58,302 nt of DNA from NCBI GenBank assembly GCA_009733575.1, contig ML769771.1, positions 1 to 58,302 of the forward strand, in the 5' to 3' direction. Source of the DNA: Gymnopus androsaceus JB14 (lineage: Eukaryota; Basidiomycota; Agaricomycetes; Agaricales; Omphalotaceae). Under the pieces are notes generated by a model that was not told where the DNA came from, did not search any database, and saw nothing but the letters and a program-made list of their open reading frames with translations. Positions 12,904 to 24,184 of this stretch are shown here, piece after piece. Position 1 is the stretch's first letter, and each line of letters begins with the position of its first letter. A program made the translations under genes and the position numbers.

Positions 12904-15900
12904 ATGAGCGAAACAAGTCCTTTAAGCCTTTCTTTACAGGTGAGTTACAAGGTTCTTTTCATCACTATCTATGTTCACAGCATGAATATGGCAGGAATCC
13001 GAGTTCTATAAGTTATCTCCTACTAGGCCAAGCGTTATAACACGCGGGAACCAGAACGATCGTCTCGGAGGTGACGGTGGCCTGAAGAACCAATTGACCA
13101 CTTTCTTCCAGAAGTTCCGAAAGATGAATACTGCCGTTTCCGAAGCCTCTACAACTACTGGAACGTCGATAATAGGTAAGATCATCAAACCTCATACATC
13201 CATCACTCAACTTGATTTTTAGAGAGCTCAACCTCATCACAAAGTACAAGCAGTCGATTTCTCAAAGGTACGGACATTTTCTTTTGCAATAAAAGTGTTA
13301 CGTATTCCATATTAGGCTTACCCCTGCACCTCTTGTCATTGAAAACTGTTGCGGATCTCCAACAGGCAGTTCTCAGGTTGGCTGAGGGGATTCCTAATGG
13401 GCCAAGTCAGGAGATATTGGTGGAAGAAGTTATGGAGTATCTACAGGCCGTAAGTTCTATTGTAGTTTCATTCAATCGAGATTCACTTGGGCTGTACAGG
13501 AGTTGGATGCTATCGTACGCAGCGAATACAATGACCGCCATGCCGTTTTCGGTACTCCAGGAGTGTATTATACAAAATGCTTGCGGACCCTTCGCCAATT
13601 ATCAGTGTCATATAAGATCCTTCCAAGGTCTTTGGTTATTTGTAATGTGAACCAGGATGGCCGACATGCAGTTGGAGGTGGCGGATTTGCTGTAAGTAGC
13701 TATTTTTCCACAGAAAAGCTTATATTGCTTAATTGACTGGTACGAAAGGACATCTACCGTGGAACTATGGGAGAACGACCTGTCTGTCTCAAGGTTCTGC
13801 GACTTGTTATGGAACAGGATGAAGAAACCCGTGACAAGATTCGCAAGGTGAGCCTTTATTTGGGGTGCTTTCAGTAACTTGTAACAGCATAATCAGGAAT
13901 TCTGCAAGGAAGCTCTCATATGGAGGCAGCTCAAGCATCCCAATATTCTTCCATTACTGGGTGTGAATGCTGAGTTGTTCTCGCCTTCATTTTGTCTTAT
14001 TTCCCCTTGGATGGAGAATAAGGACATAATCACATATCTCAAAAACAATCCAAATCGCAATCGACATACTGTGGTGCGTGCACATCATAGAAAATTCCGG
14101 AGGGCACTGTTATCTCAAAGATATCTGATGTAGCTGTCTGAGGTTGCAGCAGGCTTGTATTATCTACATTCAAGGAATCCACCAATTCTACATGGAGATA
14201 TTCGAGGTGTATGTTCCAGATCTACAGAGCTTTGACTGCTGCTGATGTACTATTGCAGGCAAACATTCTTGTCACCAATGACCTTTGTTGCTGTCTTGCA
14301 GATTTTGGATTGACTCTAATCATTTCTGATTCTCAAACGTTGTCCAATGCCACAACAAGTGCCATGACAAAGGGCACAACCCGTTGGATGGCACCAGAGC
14401 TCATAATTCCCAATAATTCAGCTGGGAAAGCTCCAAATAACACTTCGAGGGATGTCTATGCTTTTGGATGCACTGTTCTTGAAGTAACACTTTCCTTTCC
14501 AAATCATAAAGGCCCAAAAATACTAACACCAGAACAAAACTCAGATCCTAACACTACGGCTACCATTTCATGATAAGACAACAGACCCAGCGGTAATTTA
14601 TAGCTTAATGATGGGTGAACGACCGGCTCGTCCTCAGAATGTTTGGTATCCAGATCTCATCTGGGACCTTACGACTCAATGCTGGACACAGGAAGCTGCA
14701 GTGCGCCCAAATGCTCAAAAAATCTATGAAATTTTTCATGGTAATCAAGTCAGGGAACTGACTAGAATGCCTGGGGCATCTACTAATATCACCCAACTCA
14801 GTGCAACCGCAAGCACTGGTAACAACAGCCAGCAAGCTGTTCAAAATTCTTCAAGCCCTACCCAGGGCCAGCAATATTTTCAACAACAATCTCCTCAGCC
14901 ATCTAGGCCTACAGCTTTGTATCCATGGTCTGCTCATCGACTGGTCCTACCTCCTCCCCTCCTCAAGGACTTAAACAAGCCAGGTGTTGTTCCTCCCACA
15001 AATCCTTCACCTCCGCCCTTCCCTCGATATGGCCATGCTCTACCCGCCACAGCAACCAGAGACGGTGAACTGTATCTTTTCGGTGGAATGGTTCGGGACG
15101 CTGCTCGGAACGACCTTTACCTTCTCCATGCCCGCGACCTGTCTGCTACACTACTACAGACATTCTGTGAGATCCCATCTCCCAGAGTAGGACATGCTAG
15201 TGCTATCGTCAGCAGTGTTCTGATTGTTTGGGGAGGCGATACCAAGACGGACCCGAAATCGAGACAGGATGATAAACAGGACGATGGAATTTACCTACTG
15301 AATCTACGTGAGCGAAAATCAATCTCTGTTTAATCAACTTTTCTTTTCCTCATCAATCAAACGACAGTATCCAAGGAATGGACTCGTGTTACTGTTAGCG
15401 GACCTAGTCCTGTTGGACGATATGGACATACAGTGACTATGGCGCACACGTCAAAATTCATAGTCTTCGGTGGTCAGGTCGACGGACAGTTTTTCAATGA
15501 TCTATGGTCTTTTGATCTTAATTCGTGTAAGCTATAAACTCCATACTTTATGTGGAAGATATTGACTGTAACTTCAGTACGAAGCCGGCCACAATGGAAA
15601 TTAATGGAACCAACGTCCTCGGAAAAGCCTGCTCAGCGAACGGGCCATGTCTGTATAAACCATGGCGATCGTATCATAATGTGAGCTTCACGCTTCTGTA
15701 GAAATCTGCAAAACCAAACAGTTTTCCAGTTTCGGAGGAACCGACGGACATCATCATTACAGCGACACCTGGTCCTTTGATTTGACTACTAGAAAATGGT
15801 CTGAACTCACCTGTATTGGTTTCATTCCCGCATCCAGAGAAGGACATGCCGCCGCACTCGTAAACGATGTCATGTATGTTTTTGGTGGACAAGGAATCGA

Positions 15901-16260
15901 TGGCAAGGATTTGAATGATTTAGCTGCTCTCAGACTATCAAGTATATCTCTTGAACTCCTTTCCTGAGCACAATTCTAATACTTAGTACCAAAGATCAGC
16001 GATGGTACATATTCCAAAACATGGGACCAGCTCCTAGCGGACGCTCTGGACATGCTATGGCTTCTATCGGTGCTCGAGTGTTTGTGTTGGGAGGCGAATC
16101 ATTCACACCAACTGAACCAGAGGAAGCAAACTATGTGCATGTCTTGGATACGAGTACGTATATCTAGTCCATTATTACTTGCGGTTGTGCTAATACTTCA
16201 GCAGAACATATCAAGTATCCTGACGCCGACAGGCGTATCCGACAGATCACAGGGCTGTAG
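12904..16260 (+). CDS. TKL-like protein kinase fused to Tea1-like Kelch domain
   Basis: Fifteen exons joined by consensus introns give an uninterrupted frame of about 871 residues (exons 12904-12939, 12995-13175, 13223-13267, 13316-13449, 13500-13691, 13749-13847, 13897-14073, 14134-14208, 14259-14483, 14545-15307, 15368-15526, 15578-15680, 15730-15941, 15995-16153, 16205-16260). Residues about 130-480 are a kinase domain: glycine-rich loop GGGGFADIYRG, PVCLKVL with the presumed ATP-binding lysine, LHGDIRGANIL (HGD in place of HRD), LADFGLT, RWMAPELI and a closing VRPNAQKIYEIF. Residues from about 530 are Kelch blades like those of the cell-end marker Tea1: YPWSAHRLVLPPP, RYGHALPATATRDGELYLFGG, PSPRVGHASA, VFGGQVDGQF, FGGTDGHHHYSDTW, PREGHAA-like, SGRSGHAMAS and FVLGGESF. 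Both domains share exon 10, so the junction is encoded in one exon. The protein stops right after the last blade (HIKYPD), without the long coiled-coil tail usual for Tea1. Function of the chimera is unknown. Confidence 0.85.
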
Positions 16261-16394
16261 TAAGCACGCCAGAGATATAGAATATATCCGCCCGTCATTA
16301 GGAATCGTCACGCCTGCGTAACTACGCTACAATCCACGGGAGTACTAAAAGATAGTAGATATTTTCCAAGTCTAATGTACGAGTATATATATCT

Positions 16395-16885
16395 TTCATC
16401 TTAGTAGTGAATAATTACCACTTCTCGTTGAAATGTGCTTGCGGTCTGGGAATTATCTACTACCTCCCTTTAGCTGCCCAATTTGAGCTTTGTCTGAGGG
16501 AAGTAGTAAATAATTACTACTTCCCATGCTTGCGATCTGGCAATGTAGTAATTAATTATTAGCTTGTCACTCTATCATGCTTGGGAGGTAGTAATTATTT
16601 ACTACCCCCCTTCAGTTTCGTTGGGAATTCCTGCAGTCCGGGGAGGTAGTAGACAATTACTACCTCCCTTTAGCTTTGTCGGGGGCAGCTAGTAAATAAT
16701 TACTATCTTCTGCGCGCAATCCGGCTGTGAGAGGTAGTAAATATTTCCTAGCTCTCTTCAGTGCTTCTTCGGGGATGCTAGTAAATAATTATGACTTCCC
16801 GTGCTTGCGGTCTGGGGAGGTAGTGATTATTTACTGCCTTGTGCATTTAATCTCCGGAAGGTAGTAAATAATTACTACCTCCATC
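16395..16885. repeat. array of about 11 short palindromes, 40-60 bp apart
   Basis: Cores such as GTAGTAAATAATTACTAC and GGTAGTAATTATTTACTACC recur near 16405, 16453, 16503, 16545, 16587, 16646, 16690, 16733, 16780, 16819 and 16860. Between them are degenerate spacers with CTTTGTCGGGG- or TGCTTGCGGTCTGGGG-like words. Each core can fold on itself and pair with its neighbours. The array lies directly 3' of the kinase-Kelch gene. Confidence 0.75.
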
Positions 16886-17019
16886 ACTTTGCGCACATAC
16901 CCACATTATCAAATTGAGTGCTCCCATTTCCTGTCATTCTGATTCTCTCCCACTCACTATGTCCACGATCAACACAACCAACATTGCACAAGCTTTAGCC
17001 TACCAGCTCACTTCCAAAT

Positions 17020-17500
17020 GTGTTCCGGGTTCCAATCCCTCTCATGCCCTCTCATGGTGGGAATCTGCAGATCACAGGTCCAGAGGAGCGAGATGTTATT
17101 CTCAACAGCATTGATTGTGACGACGAAGACAATGTGGCTTACATTCAATGGTGCATCAACTTCTGTAATTCCCAGAGGTCCCTTTGGGACCGGGAGTGTT
17201 TTCCCATCAAGGAGTCCATTATGTTAGTTTTTTTTGTTCATCAATGGCTATGTTTATTCTTGTAAGCACAGGAAGGAAATAGTCACTCAATACAAAATAT
17301 GACATCACAAAGCTGTAACTATGGAAGTCAGAGAAAATTTGCGTATCGTGGCTCTGGTGCATGCAAATGAACACCTCAGGGTTATCAAGCGGAAGGAAAT
17401 TGAGGGCTGGAACTGCCAGGAGCATAAGGAGGAACAGGAGGTGAAGGAGGAGCAGGAGTTCAAGGAGGAACAGGAGCAGAAGGAAGAGCCCAAGGCGTAG
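17020..17500 (+). CDS. small hypothetical protein, Glu-rich tail
   Basis: A first exon from ATG 17020 (acidic CDDEDN, then WCINFCNSQRSLWDRECFP) can be spliced at 17222 to an acceptor near 17270, continuing KEIVTQYKI to a TGA at 17300-17302. In the same frame beyond that stop, coding resumes at ATG 17321 and runs to TAG 17498-17500 with a KEEQE-type repeat tail. Either two short genes exist or one is split by the TGA. Not recognised. Confidence 0.35.
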
Positions 17501-17664
17501 GGAGATTCCTCAGAAGACCTTTGAATGCTACATCCCTTACACTGCAGGTAGTCAATGATTACATTTTCTTCTCAGCCACATGCTAGTAATTATTTGCTCC
17601 CTTGTACAGTAAATCAGTTATCATTATTCAATGCGGAACTGAGGAACTGAGCGAATCTCCCTAT

Positions 17665-17853
17665 AAAAAAGGGGGGAAACAGTCCGGGGGTGTTAGGGTC
17701 TGTGTACACCCTGCTGGTTGGCTAATTGAACCACCAAGCTAGGAGGGTACACAGACCCCACCCCAGGATCTGTACAACTGAGCAGGGAGTTGAACCCACT
17801 TGGTCTTAATGCTTGCGCATGAGATGCTACCACTTAGCAACATGCCCTTATGC
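17665..17853 (-). repeat. tRNA-derived SINE candidate
   Basis: On the minus strand the head resembles a tRNA: an A-box-like TTGCTAAGTGGTAGC (17826-17840), an anticodon-like CTCATGC, and a good B box, GGGTTCAACTCCC (17785-17797). A non-tRNA body follows, with an internal hairpin (GGGTCTGTGTACCC / GGGTGTACACAGACCC), and it ends in CCCCCCTTTTTT, a Pol III-type terminator/tail. The head lacks a closed acceptor stem, so it is not a functional tRNA. Confidence 0.55.
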
Positions 17854-18072
17854 TAGATTCGAATTATGTCGAATCCTAAGCCCAAGGTTATTTGTATTTG
17901 TCATGCATAAACAATTCAAATACTGGAGCAGAAGGGTGGTCCGAGCCTGGTAACTACTTCCTCGCTTTTAATTTACTTGCACAGGTCACTTCAGTCACCT
18001 ACTAAAAGATACCTACTTAGGCTTAACTTTTGCCTTCCAAGTTGGACCTAAGTAGGGGTAAATGCCTGGCAT

Positions 18073-18423
18073 ACTGTACCATTTCAACCAAAAGTTCATG
18101 GTATGTGACATCTACTGTTCAGAAAGATCAGTGTTCACAAAGTGCAGTGACCTGTGACCAATCTGTGAACTGTTCACTGGCATTGAGTCCAAGTTCATGA
18201 TATGGTGGATATCTTGTATGGCTTGTGTTTAAGTAAATCAAGGCTAATTTGAGTGTTTTTAAAGACTTTTTTACCATTTTTGAGGAATATTTTTTAAAAT
18301 ATATATTTTGTTTGAGTTGTCACAGTGTTCACAGCCCGAAATGACCAGTGACACCCTCCTGTGAACTGTTCATTTTGAGCCTAAGTGATGCGTGACTGAA
18401 CTTTTGGTCGAAACGGTACAGTA
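18073..18423. mobile_element. MITE of about 350 bp
   Basis: Imperfect terminal inverted repeats: TACTGTACCATTTCAACC... at the left, continuing AAAAGTTCA, and the complement TGAACTTTTGGTCGAAACGG... ending TACAGTA at the right. The interior contains shorter self-complementary words (GTGAACTGTTCA). No coding capacity. It abuts the foldback element on its right. Confidence 0.65.
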
Positions 18424-18426
18424 TTC

Positions 18427-19930
18427 CACCATGGTAATACCATGGATGGTATTACCATGATACTATCATGGTGGTATTACCATGGTGGTATTCTTCAAAT
18501 ATGGTATATTGATTTGTCTATAGTTACCCATCTAACCTTAAACCCTAACCCCTAATCCTAACCCCTAAGTCCTAATTTATAAATCTCAATTCCTGACATT
18601 TTTTTGGGTAAATAAGCACCCATCTGTGCTGATAGGGGTAGTTACATTTACATAAGTAATGTCATACTTTACTAGTATGGTATTAGGACCAGTGCATATA
18701 GTACTAAGTCATACTAGTAGCTCTTAGTTGGTATCACCAACTTGAATAATTTGTAATAGTAACTAATGTAATAGTGAGTAGTACTAATAATTCATTGTAC
18801 TAGTGGCTAATCTAATGGTTAGTACTGATAATTTATTGCACTAATAGTTAATCTGATTATTATACTAGTACTACTAAGTTGTTGTACTGGTAACTAATGG
18901 TTAGTAGTACTTATAAGCTGGTACACCAGTAACTAATGTAATGGTTTGTAAACCTAATAAGTTGTTATACTAGTACAACTATTAGATTACTAGTGCAACT
19001 TATTGGTACTATTATTACCATTAGATTAGTTAATAGTACAAATTGTTGGTGATACCAACTAGGAGCTCCTAGTGTCACTTAGTACTATATGTACTGGTCC
19101 TAATACCAGTACTAGTAAAGTATGACATTACTTATGTAAATGTAACTACCCCTATTAGCACGGATGGGTACTTATTTTACCAAAAAAAATGTCAGGAATT
19201 GAGATTTATAAATTAGGACTTAGGGGTTAGGATTAGGGGTTAGGGTTAAAGGTCAGATGGGTAACAATAGACAAATCAATATACCATGTTCAAAGAATAC
19301 CACCATGGTATTATCACTCATGGTAATATCATGGTAATACCACCATGGTAATACCACTATGGTAATACCACCATGGTAATACCACTATGGTAATACCACC
19401 ATGGTAATACCACTATGGTAATACCACCATGGTAATACCACTATGGTAATACCACCATGGTAATACCACTATGGTAATACCACCATGGTAATACACTATA
19501 ATACCACCATGGTAATACCACTATGGTAATACCACCATGGTAATACCACTATGGTAATACCACCATGGTAATACCACTATGGTAATACCACCATGGTAAT
19601 ACCACTATGGTAATACCACCATGGTAATACCACTATGGTAATACCACCATGGTAATACACTATGGTAATACCACCATGGTAATACCACTATGGTAATACC
19701 ACCATGGTAATACCACTATGGTAATACCACCATGGTATACATATGGTAATACCACCATGGTAATACCACTATGGTAATACCATCATGGTAATACCACTAT
19801 GGTAATACCACCATGGTAATACCACTATGGTAATACCACCATGGTAATACCACTATGGTAATACCACCATGGTAATACCACTATGGTAATACCACCATGG
19901 TAATACCACTATGGTAATACTAATACCACT
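18427..19930. mobile_element. 1.5-kb foldback element with telomere-like arms
   Basis: Two inverted arms of about 265 bp (18484-18743 and 19036-19310) are near-identical in reverse complement. They run from ATGGTATATTGATTTGTCTA to TTGGTATCACCAACT. Each arm contains a block of CCCTAACCCCTAATCCTAAC (18540-18570; mirrored at 19215-19250). The 290-bp loop is rich in TACTAGTA/TAATAGT words. Outside the arms are CCACCATGGTAATACC words, few on the left and expanded on the right. No reading frame is visible. Confidence 0.8.
19300..19925. repeat. 28-bp minisatellite, about 22 copies
   Basis: The unit is made of two alternating 14-mers, ACCACCATGGTAAT and ACCACTATGGTAAT, in near-perfect tandem with a few one- or two-base slips (near 19490, 19660, 19735). 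The 14-mer with CCATGG is itself nearly palindromic. It is an expansion of the outer edge of the foldback element. Confidence 0.85.
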
Positions 19931-19939
19931 AAGTATTGC

Positions 19940-20115
19940 CCCCAGTTGTTCACTCCTCTTGCCAATGCAGGTGCCTTGTAGGTCCACACCATTGATCATC
20001 TTATGAGAGAAGACAATGCTCAATGTATGGTAGCTGAACTAGTGATGTGGCTCAGCAGTTGTCGGCCATCAGCTTGAACTTCGTCTTTTCTGGTTTAGGT
20101 TTTTTAAAACAGCTG
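19940..20115 (+). repeat. solo copy of TIR-element end
   Basis: Matches the reverse complement of 22886-23062 along its length (CAGTTGTTCACTCCTCTTGCC through GGTTTTTTAAAACAGC). It ends abruptly at AAAACAGC, as the element does at 22886 and 24184. Carries no intact gene. Confidence 0.7.
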
Positions 20116-20600
20116 GAATGAACAGTTAATCGATATGACAGGATTTTCTCCATGCACTTATTTTTTTTTGCAGAGCAGAGTAAAACTTGTGCTGAATAGG
20201 AAATGGCTACTTACATATGTAGAAGGCGATGTAGCTTGAGGATTTTTACTGTACATAGAGTGGACAGTTTCTTGGAGAGCCATCAATTGCATACAGTTAG
20301 TTGCAGAGCAACTGACTCAGATTCAACACTTACAAAGTCTAGCTTTCTCATCCAAAACTTAAAAATAGTGCTGTGATTGAATGTGGCAACTACACCACTA
20401 AATAAATTGCCACTACCAGCTTGTGGACGAAAAATATAATAATTTGTTTTTTGGATTGAATACCAGATACTAGTACAGGACAGCAATTCAAAACGGGGAA
20501 CAAAGGAAAGGAGTAAGTAAAGCGGCCTGCCAGTGGTCGAGAAGCAGAAGAATAAAGTCCATAATACAGTAAAAATGTACAAGAGTAGACTTTTACTGTA

Positions 20601-21707
20601 TTATTCACGGACAGAACTTGAACTTGTTCCTGGGTAAATGCTATCGCGAGAGATCATGTGAGGGAATATTATGATGAGATTGAAAGCGATAGGAATGACT
20701 TGCATATCCTATTCAGAAAACATTGTCAGTAAATCGGATTTTCATGCGACAGTGTCTTGAAGGCAAAGTTGCGCACCATGGCTACGGCGACAAAGCCTGC
20801 ATCGCTTTCGAATGCCGACGATATCGCAGAAAACAGTTCCGTACTCGTAAACATTATTCCGGATTCAATAATAAGGAATATCACTTTTCCTAGACCTTCC
20901 CGTAACTCATTGGCAACTATGTATCGTGAAACCTCTCGGTCTAATTTCCACAGACGAAAAACTATTAGGACTAAAATGCATGCATGCATTGAGATCAGCG
21001 GCAGATAACCACCACTACGTGCTGTTACTTACCTGTGGTGAGAAGGCTCGTCAAGCAGCCGCTAGCATATGCAGCGGTGATCAATCGAACCGCAGTCTGG
21101 CTTCGATTTTCGAATCCACCCAAAGTCAACCATTCTATCGGAATTGCTGTTACGACAAAGCTGGATAATGTGAACCCTGCCGTGGCGATAAAAAAGATGC
21201 CTGGGAGGACAAGGACGGACCAGTGTCGATCGTATATGCGCCAGCATCGGTAAAGCTAGTTGCATCATCAATAAATCCGAAAGAGTTGCCAGACTCAGAA
21301 CAAGACTACTTACCCAGATACTAGTACCAAGCAAGTTCTGGACAAAAAGCAAGGAAACCTGCGAAAGATCATTAGGAATGCCTTACAAGACGTAGATTAC
21401 AACTTACTCTGGTGGTAGTAAACCACACCGGGGAGTTCAAAGTTGGCGACAAAAAATTCTCAGGCACCGACAGTATGTCATAATCGTCTACGAATGCGAG
21501 GAGTATGTCCGTTGTTGCAATTGTGAACAAGGCAAACATCATGGCTAGCATGCCTCGCTTGACTTTCTTGAAGGGTATCAAAGTCGAACCTCTAGCATCC
21601 CAAAAGAAGCACCGTAAAGAGATGCCAAAAGTCACCAGCAGGATACCATAGAGGATGCTCTCGAGGAAGAGCCCGAGGAATTGTGACTGGGGCAGAGAGA
21701 ACATCAC
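20601..21707 (-). CDS. seven-TM-type basidiomycete membrane protein
   Basis: Exons splice cleanly from ATG 21707. The first exon ends at 21408 (LFLESILYGILLVTFGISL, then a second helix with TDILLAFVD). The next segments read VSLLFVQNLLGTSIW, LYRCWRIYDRHW, LVLPGIFFIATAGF and TAAYASGCLTSLLTT. Then come IVFRLWKLDRE, an ESG motif in VIFLIIESGIMFTSTELFSA, and PIAFNLIII after a last intron, with a stop at 20601-20603. The order of helices, RCW, RLW and ESG are typical of the large family of unassigned DUF6533/6534-like proteins of Agaricomycetes. Substrate and function unknown. Frame intact throughout. Confidence 0.7.
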
Positions 21708-22363
21708 TGAAGAAAGGATCCTGCATCCTACAGTTGAAAGTTAACCAACTTATTTATGTCCTTGCAAGTTGCAAGTGATGGATAATCGGATAGGATTCTA
21801 GGGAAATTGATCGCTCGTCGCCTAGAGCCAGCTGCGCAATTTCCTTACATAGTTATAGGAAATATGTCGGACTTTTTTTAGGCAGCAAGCGCTCATCAGC
21901 GTTGTTAGCATTTCGAGTTAGCTGAGCGCTGATCACGAAGCTGGAAGATGCTGATAAGCGCCATTCAGCGCTGTTCACCGGCAGTAGATCTGGGGTATTT
22001 ATACATGAGTCCGAAGGCAAAAGTGGTCCCTAACCAACCTAATAGTGTACTACTCTTCAAAACAGATTGTATGTCTTCTACACCAATGAAAATCACCTGT
22101 TGCCAGCGATCCTGGTCAAGCCTGGCCATCAACAAAAAAGCCATAGGAAAGAGTTCTACATAATGAAGTTCATTCCTTCAATGGAAACTTGGTCAATGTT
22201 GTATCCAGGGCCTTTCCTCCGAGACATTGGATACGAATTGATAGTATTAAGCGCCAATTGAGCAAGCTCGACTCGCCTATGAATCGTGAGTGGATGACTG
22301 CACAGGAGATCGATTATTAAAAAAGGATGTACGGTACTTTATAACGAATCGGAGTCACCAATT

Positions 22364-22886
22364 CTAGAGGACAAGAGGTATAGGTTCTTGGCTTGTGAGT
22401 AGGGCACGAAATGTCTGATTCCTGACATCCTTGAGAAATCGTACAAGGTCTGTTCCTCCTGTTCCTTTTACCACCCGCTCCGAGGTTATCGTGGGCGTAG
22501 ATCTTGCAACCTTCATTACACCCGTATCCGTAGATGCGCCAGTATCTGACTTTGAAGGAGTCGCGGTCATAGATACCGGCACCCCTGCCATCGATGTGTT
22601 CAAGATTGTCTTCTTCTTTTGGCCCTCCAGATCTAAAATGTTTGCTGATGCTGAACCACAATATCCTCGAGCTACTGCCGCCGCCGCCTCTGCAGCACAC
22701 GTGCGCCTCGATGGACCTATGATATATAGGGTAGCAATAACCATATGGGCATCCCGAAACTCCTTCAGCGGCATTACAGCTTTGTTATATGCTTCCCGTA
22801 GGCTCGGTCGCTGCCCATCCTCACTACCATCAGAATAGGAGGAAGCGGAAGCGGAGAAGGACAAGACAAACCTCCGCAATGACGGC
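22364..22886 (-). pseudogene. indoleamine 2,3-dioxygenase, C-terminal fragment
   Basis: Indoleamine/tryptophan dioxygenases open the indole ring of tryptophan using heme. The minus strand contains the C-terminal third: GSEDGQRPSLREAYNKAV, LKEFRDAHMVIATLYIIGPSRR (the His is the expected proximal heme ligand) and GTGGTDLVRFLKDVR. It ends at 22364. The N-terminal two thirds are missing: at 22886 the frame runs straight into the terminal repeat of the neighbouring TIR element, which supplies an artificial LNFVFSGLGFLKQ leader. Without the heme-pocket N-terminus it cannot be an active enzyme. Confidence 0.75.
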
Positions 22887-24184
22887 TGTTTTAAAAACCC
22901 TAGGCCAGAAAAGACGAAGTTCAAGCTGATGGCCGACAACTGCCGAGCCACATCACCAGTTCTGCTAGCGTACGTCAAGTGTTGTCTTCTCTCATAAGAT
23001 GATCAACGGTGTGGACCTACAAGGCACCTGCGTTGGCAAGAGGAGTGAACAACTGGGAAAAATCTATTCAGCAACCCACTTTCTCCGAGAAACCATGGGT
23101 TTCCTCGGGAAACCCTCTCGAAAAAGTGACTTGAGGGTTTCTCTGATGACCGGCCGAAACAGGCGCCCACTAAGAAGCGCCCATGCGTAGACTCATACAA
23201 AAACTACTATTTCGATACATTTCAAGCTTTTCAATAGAAAGCTCAAGACCTCCAACATTCGGATTCACAACTGCACAATCCAGTGGTCATCACAGTCCTG
23301 CACCAAATGACTCGCAGTTGCGCACAAAGGTCCATAGGGTAGAGGTGCAAGAAAAGGCAATTCAGCATGCGAAACTTGAGGGAGCGGACGAAAAGATGGA
23401 GCGCATCGGAAAATCTTATGCAGCTAAGAAGCCAATCATTCAAACACACAACAAAATTCCTTCCTAAGTAGAGGTGATGCAGACAGCATGCGCAGCAATC
23501 CCAAATTCGGAATCTGAGCAATGGCTAATGATGCTAACTGAAAAACGCCTGGCCATAGAGGGGCTTGGCAGCCTACACTTATGGGGAAGATGTGGTGCAG
23601 GAAGACATGGCGCAGAGAGAGGGCAAGGTGTCAAGATTCCAGAGAGCTTGTTTACTTTCATTAAGACAATGTCAAGTAGAAGAACACTGAAACGCACCTT
23701 TGGATACAGCTCTACCAGTTTGCTGCCTTGATTTGGCTACAAAACTTTAAGGAGTGACAACAGAAATCAGTATTAGTTCAGATAAAAAGAGTAGTTAAGG
23801 GCCCGCCATTCAAAAGCTTGAGGTTGAAGGTCTTGGAGACTGTCGCATATTGGAGTTTATTGGAGACCACACTGACCAGTGATGGTGTTACTAAGCCACC
23901 AGCACCTGGGTTCCTCAATAGTCAGGGTTTCTTGGAGGGGGGTTTCTCTTAGAAAGGGGGTTTCCCAATAGATTTTACCAAACAACTGAGGGCAATACTC
24001 TAGTAACATTGCAATGACAAGCCAAGTATGCAGAGCTTCTGTATTGAGATGACAGCAACCCCAGTGAAACCATCATCATCTTCCCTAATAATCCAAGACT
24101 CGAGGCAGAAACAGGGCGTTCTATAATTTCCAAATCCTGGGCAAATGAAGTTTGTGTTGTTATGGCCTAGGTTTTTTAAAACAG
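22886..24184. mobile_element. 1.3-kb TIR element between two truncated genes
   Basis: Left end GCTGTTTTAAAAACCCTAGG, right end CCTAGGTTTTTTAAAACAGC, inverted. Inside are two short open frames (23183-23467 and 23474-23731, both unrecognised) and G/T-rich words such as GGGTTTCC repeated near 23085-23140 and 23905-23960. No target-site duplication is visible. The left flank is the indoleamine dioxygenase fragment and the right flank the cut DUF4419 gene. Confidence 0.6.

Noticed and set aside
16395..16885. CRISPR-like regular repeat array
   Set aside because: Cores are palindromic and degenerate, spacers are similar to each other, and the genome is clearly eukaryotic.
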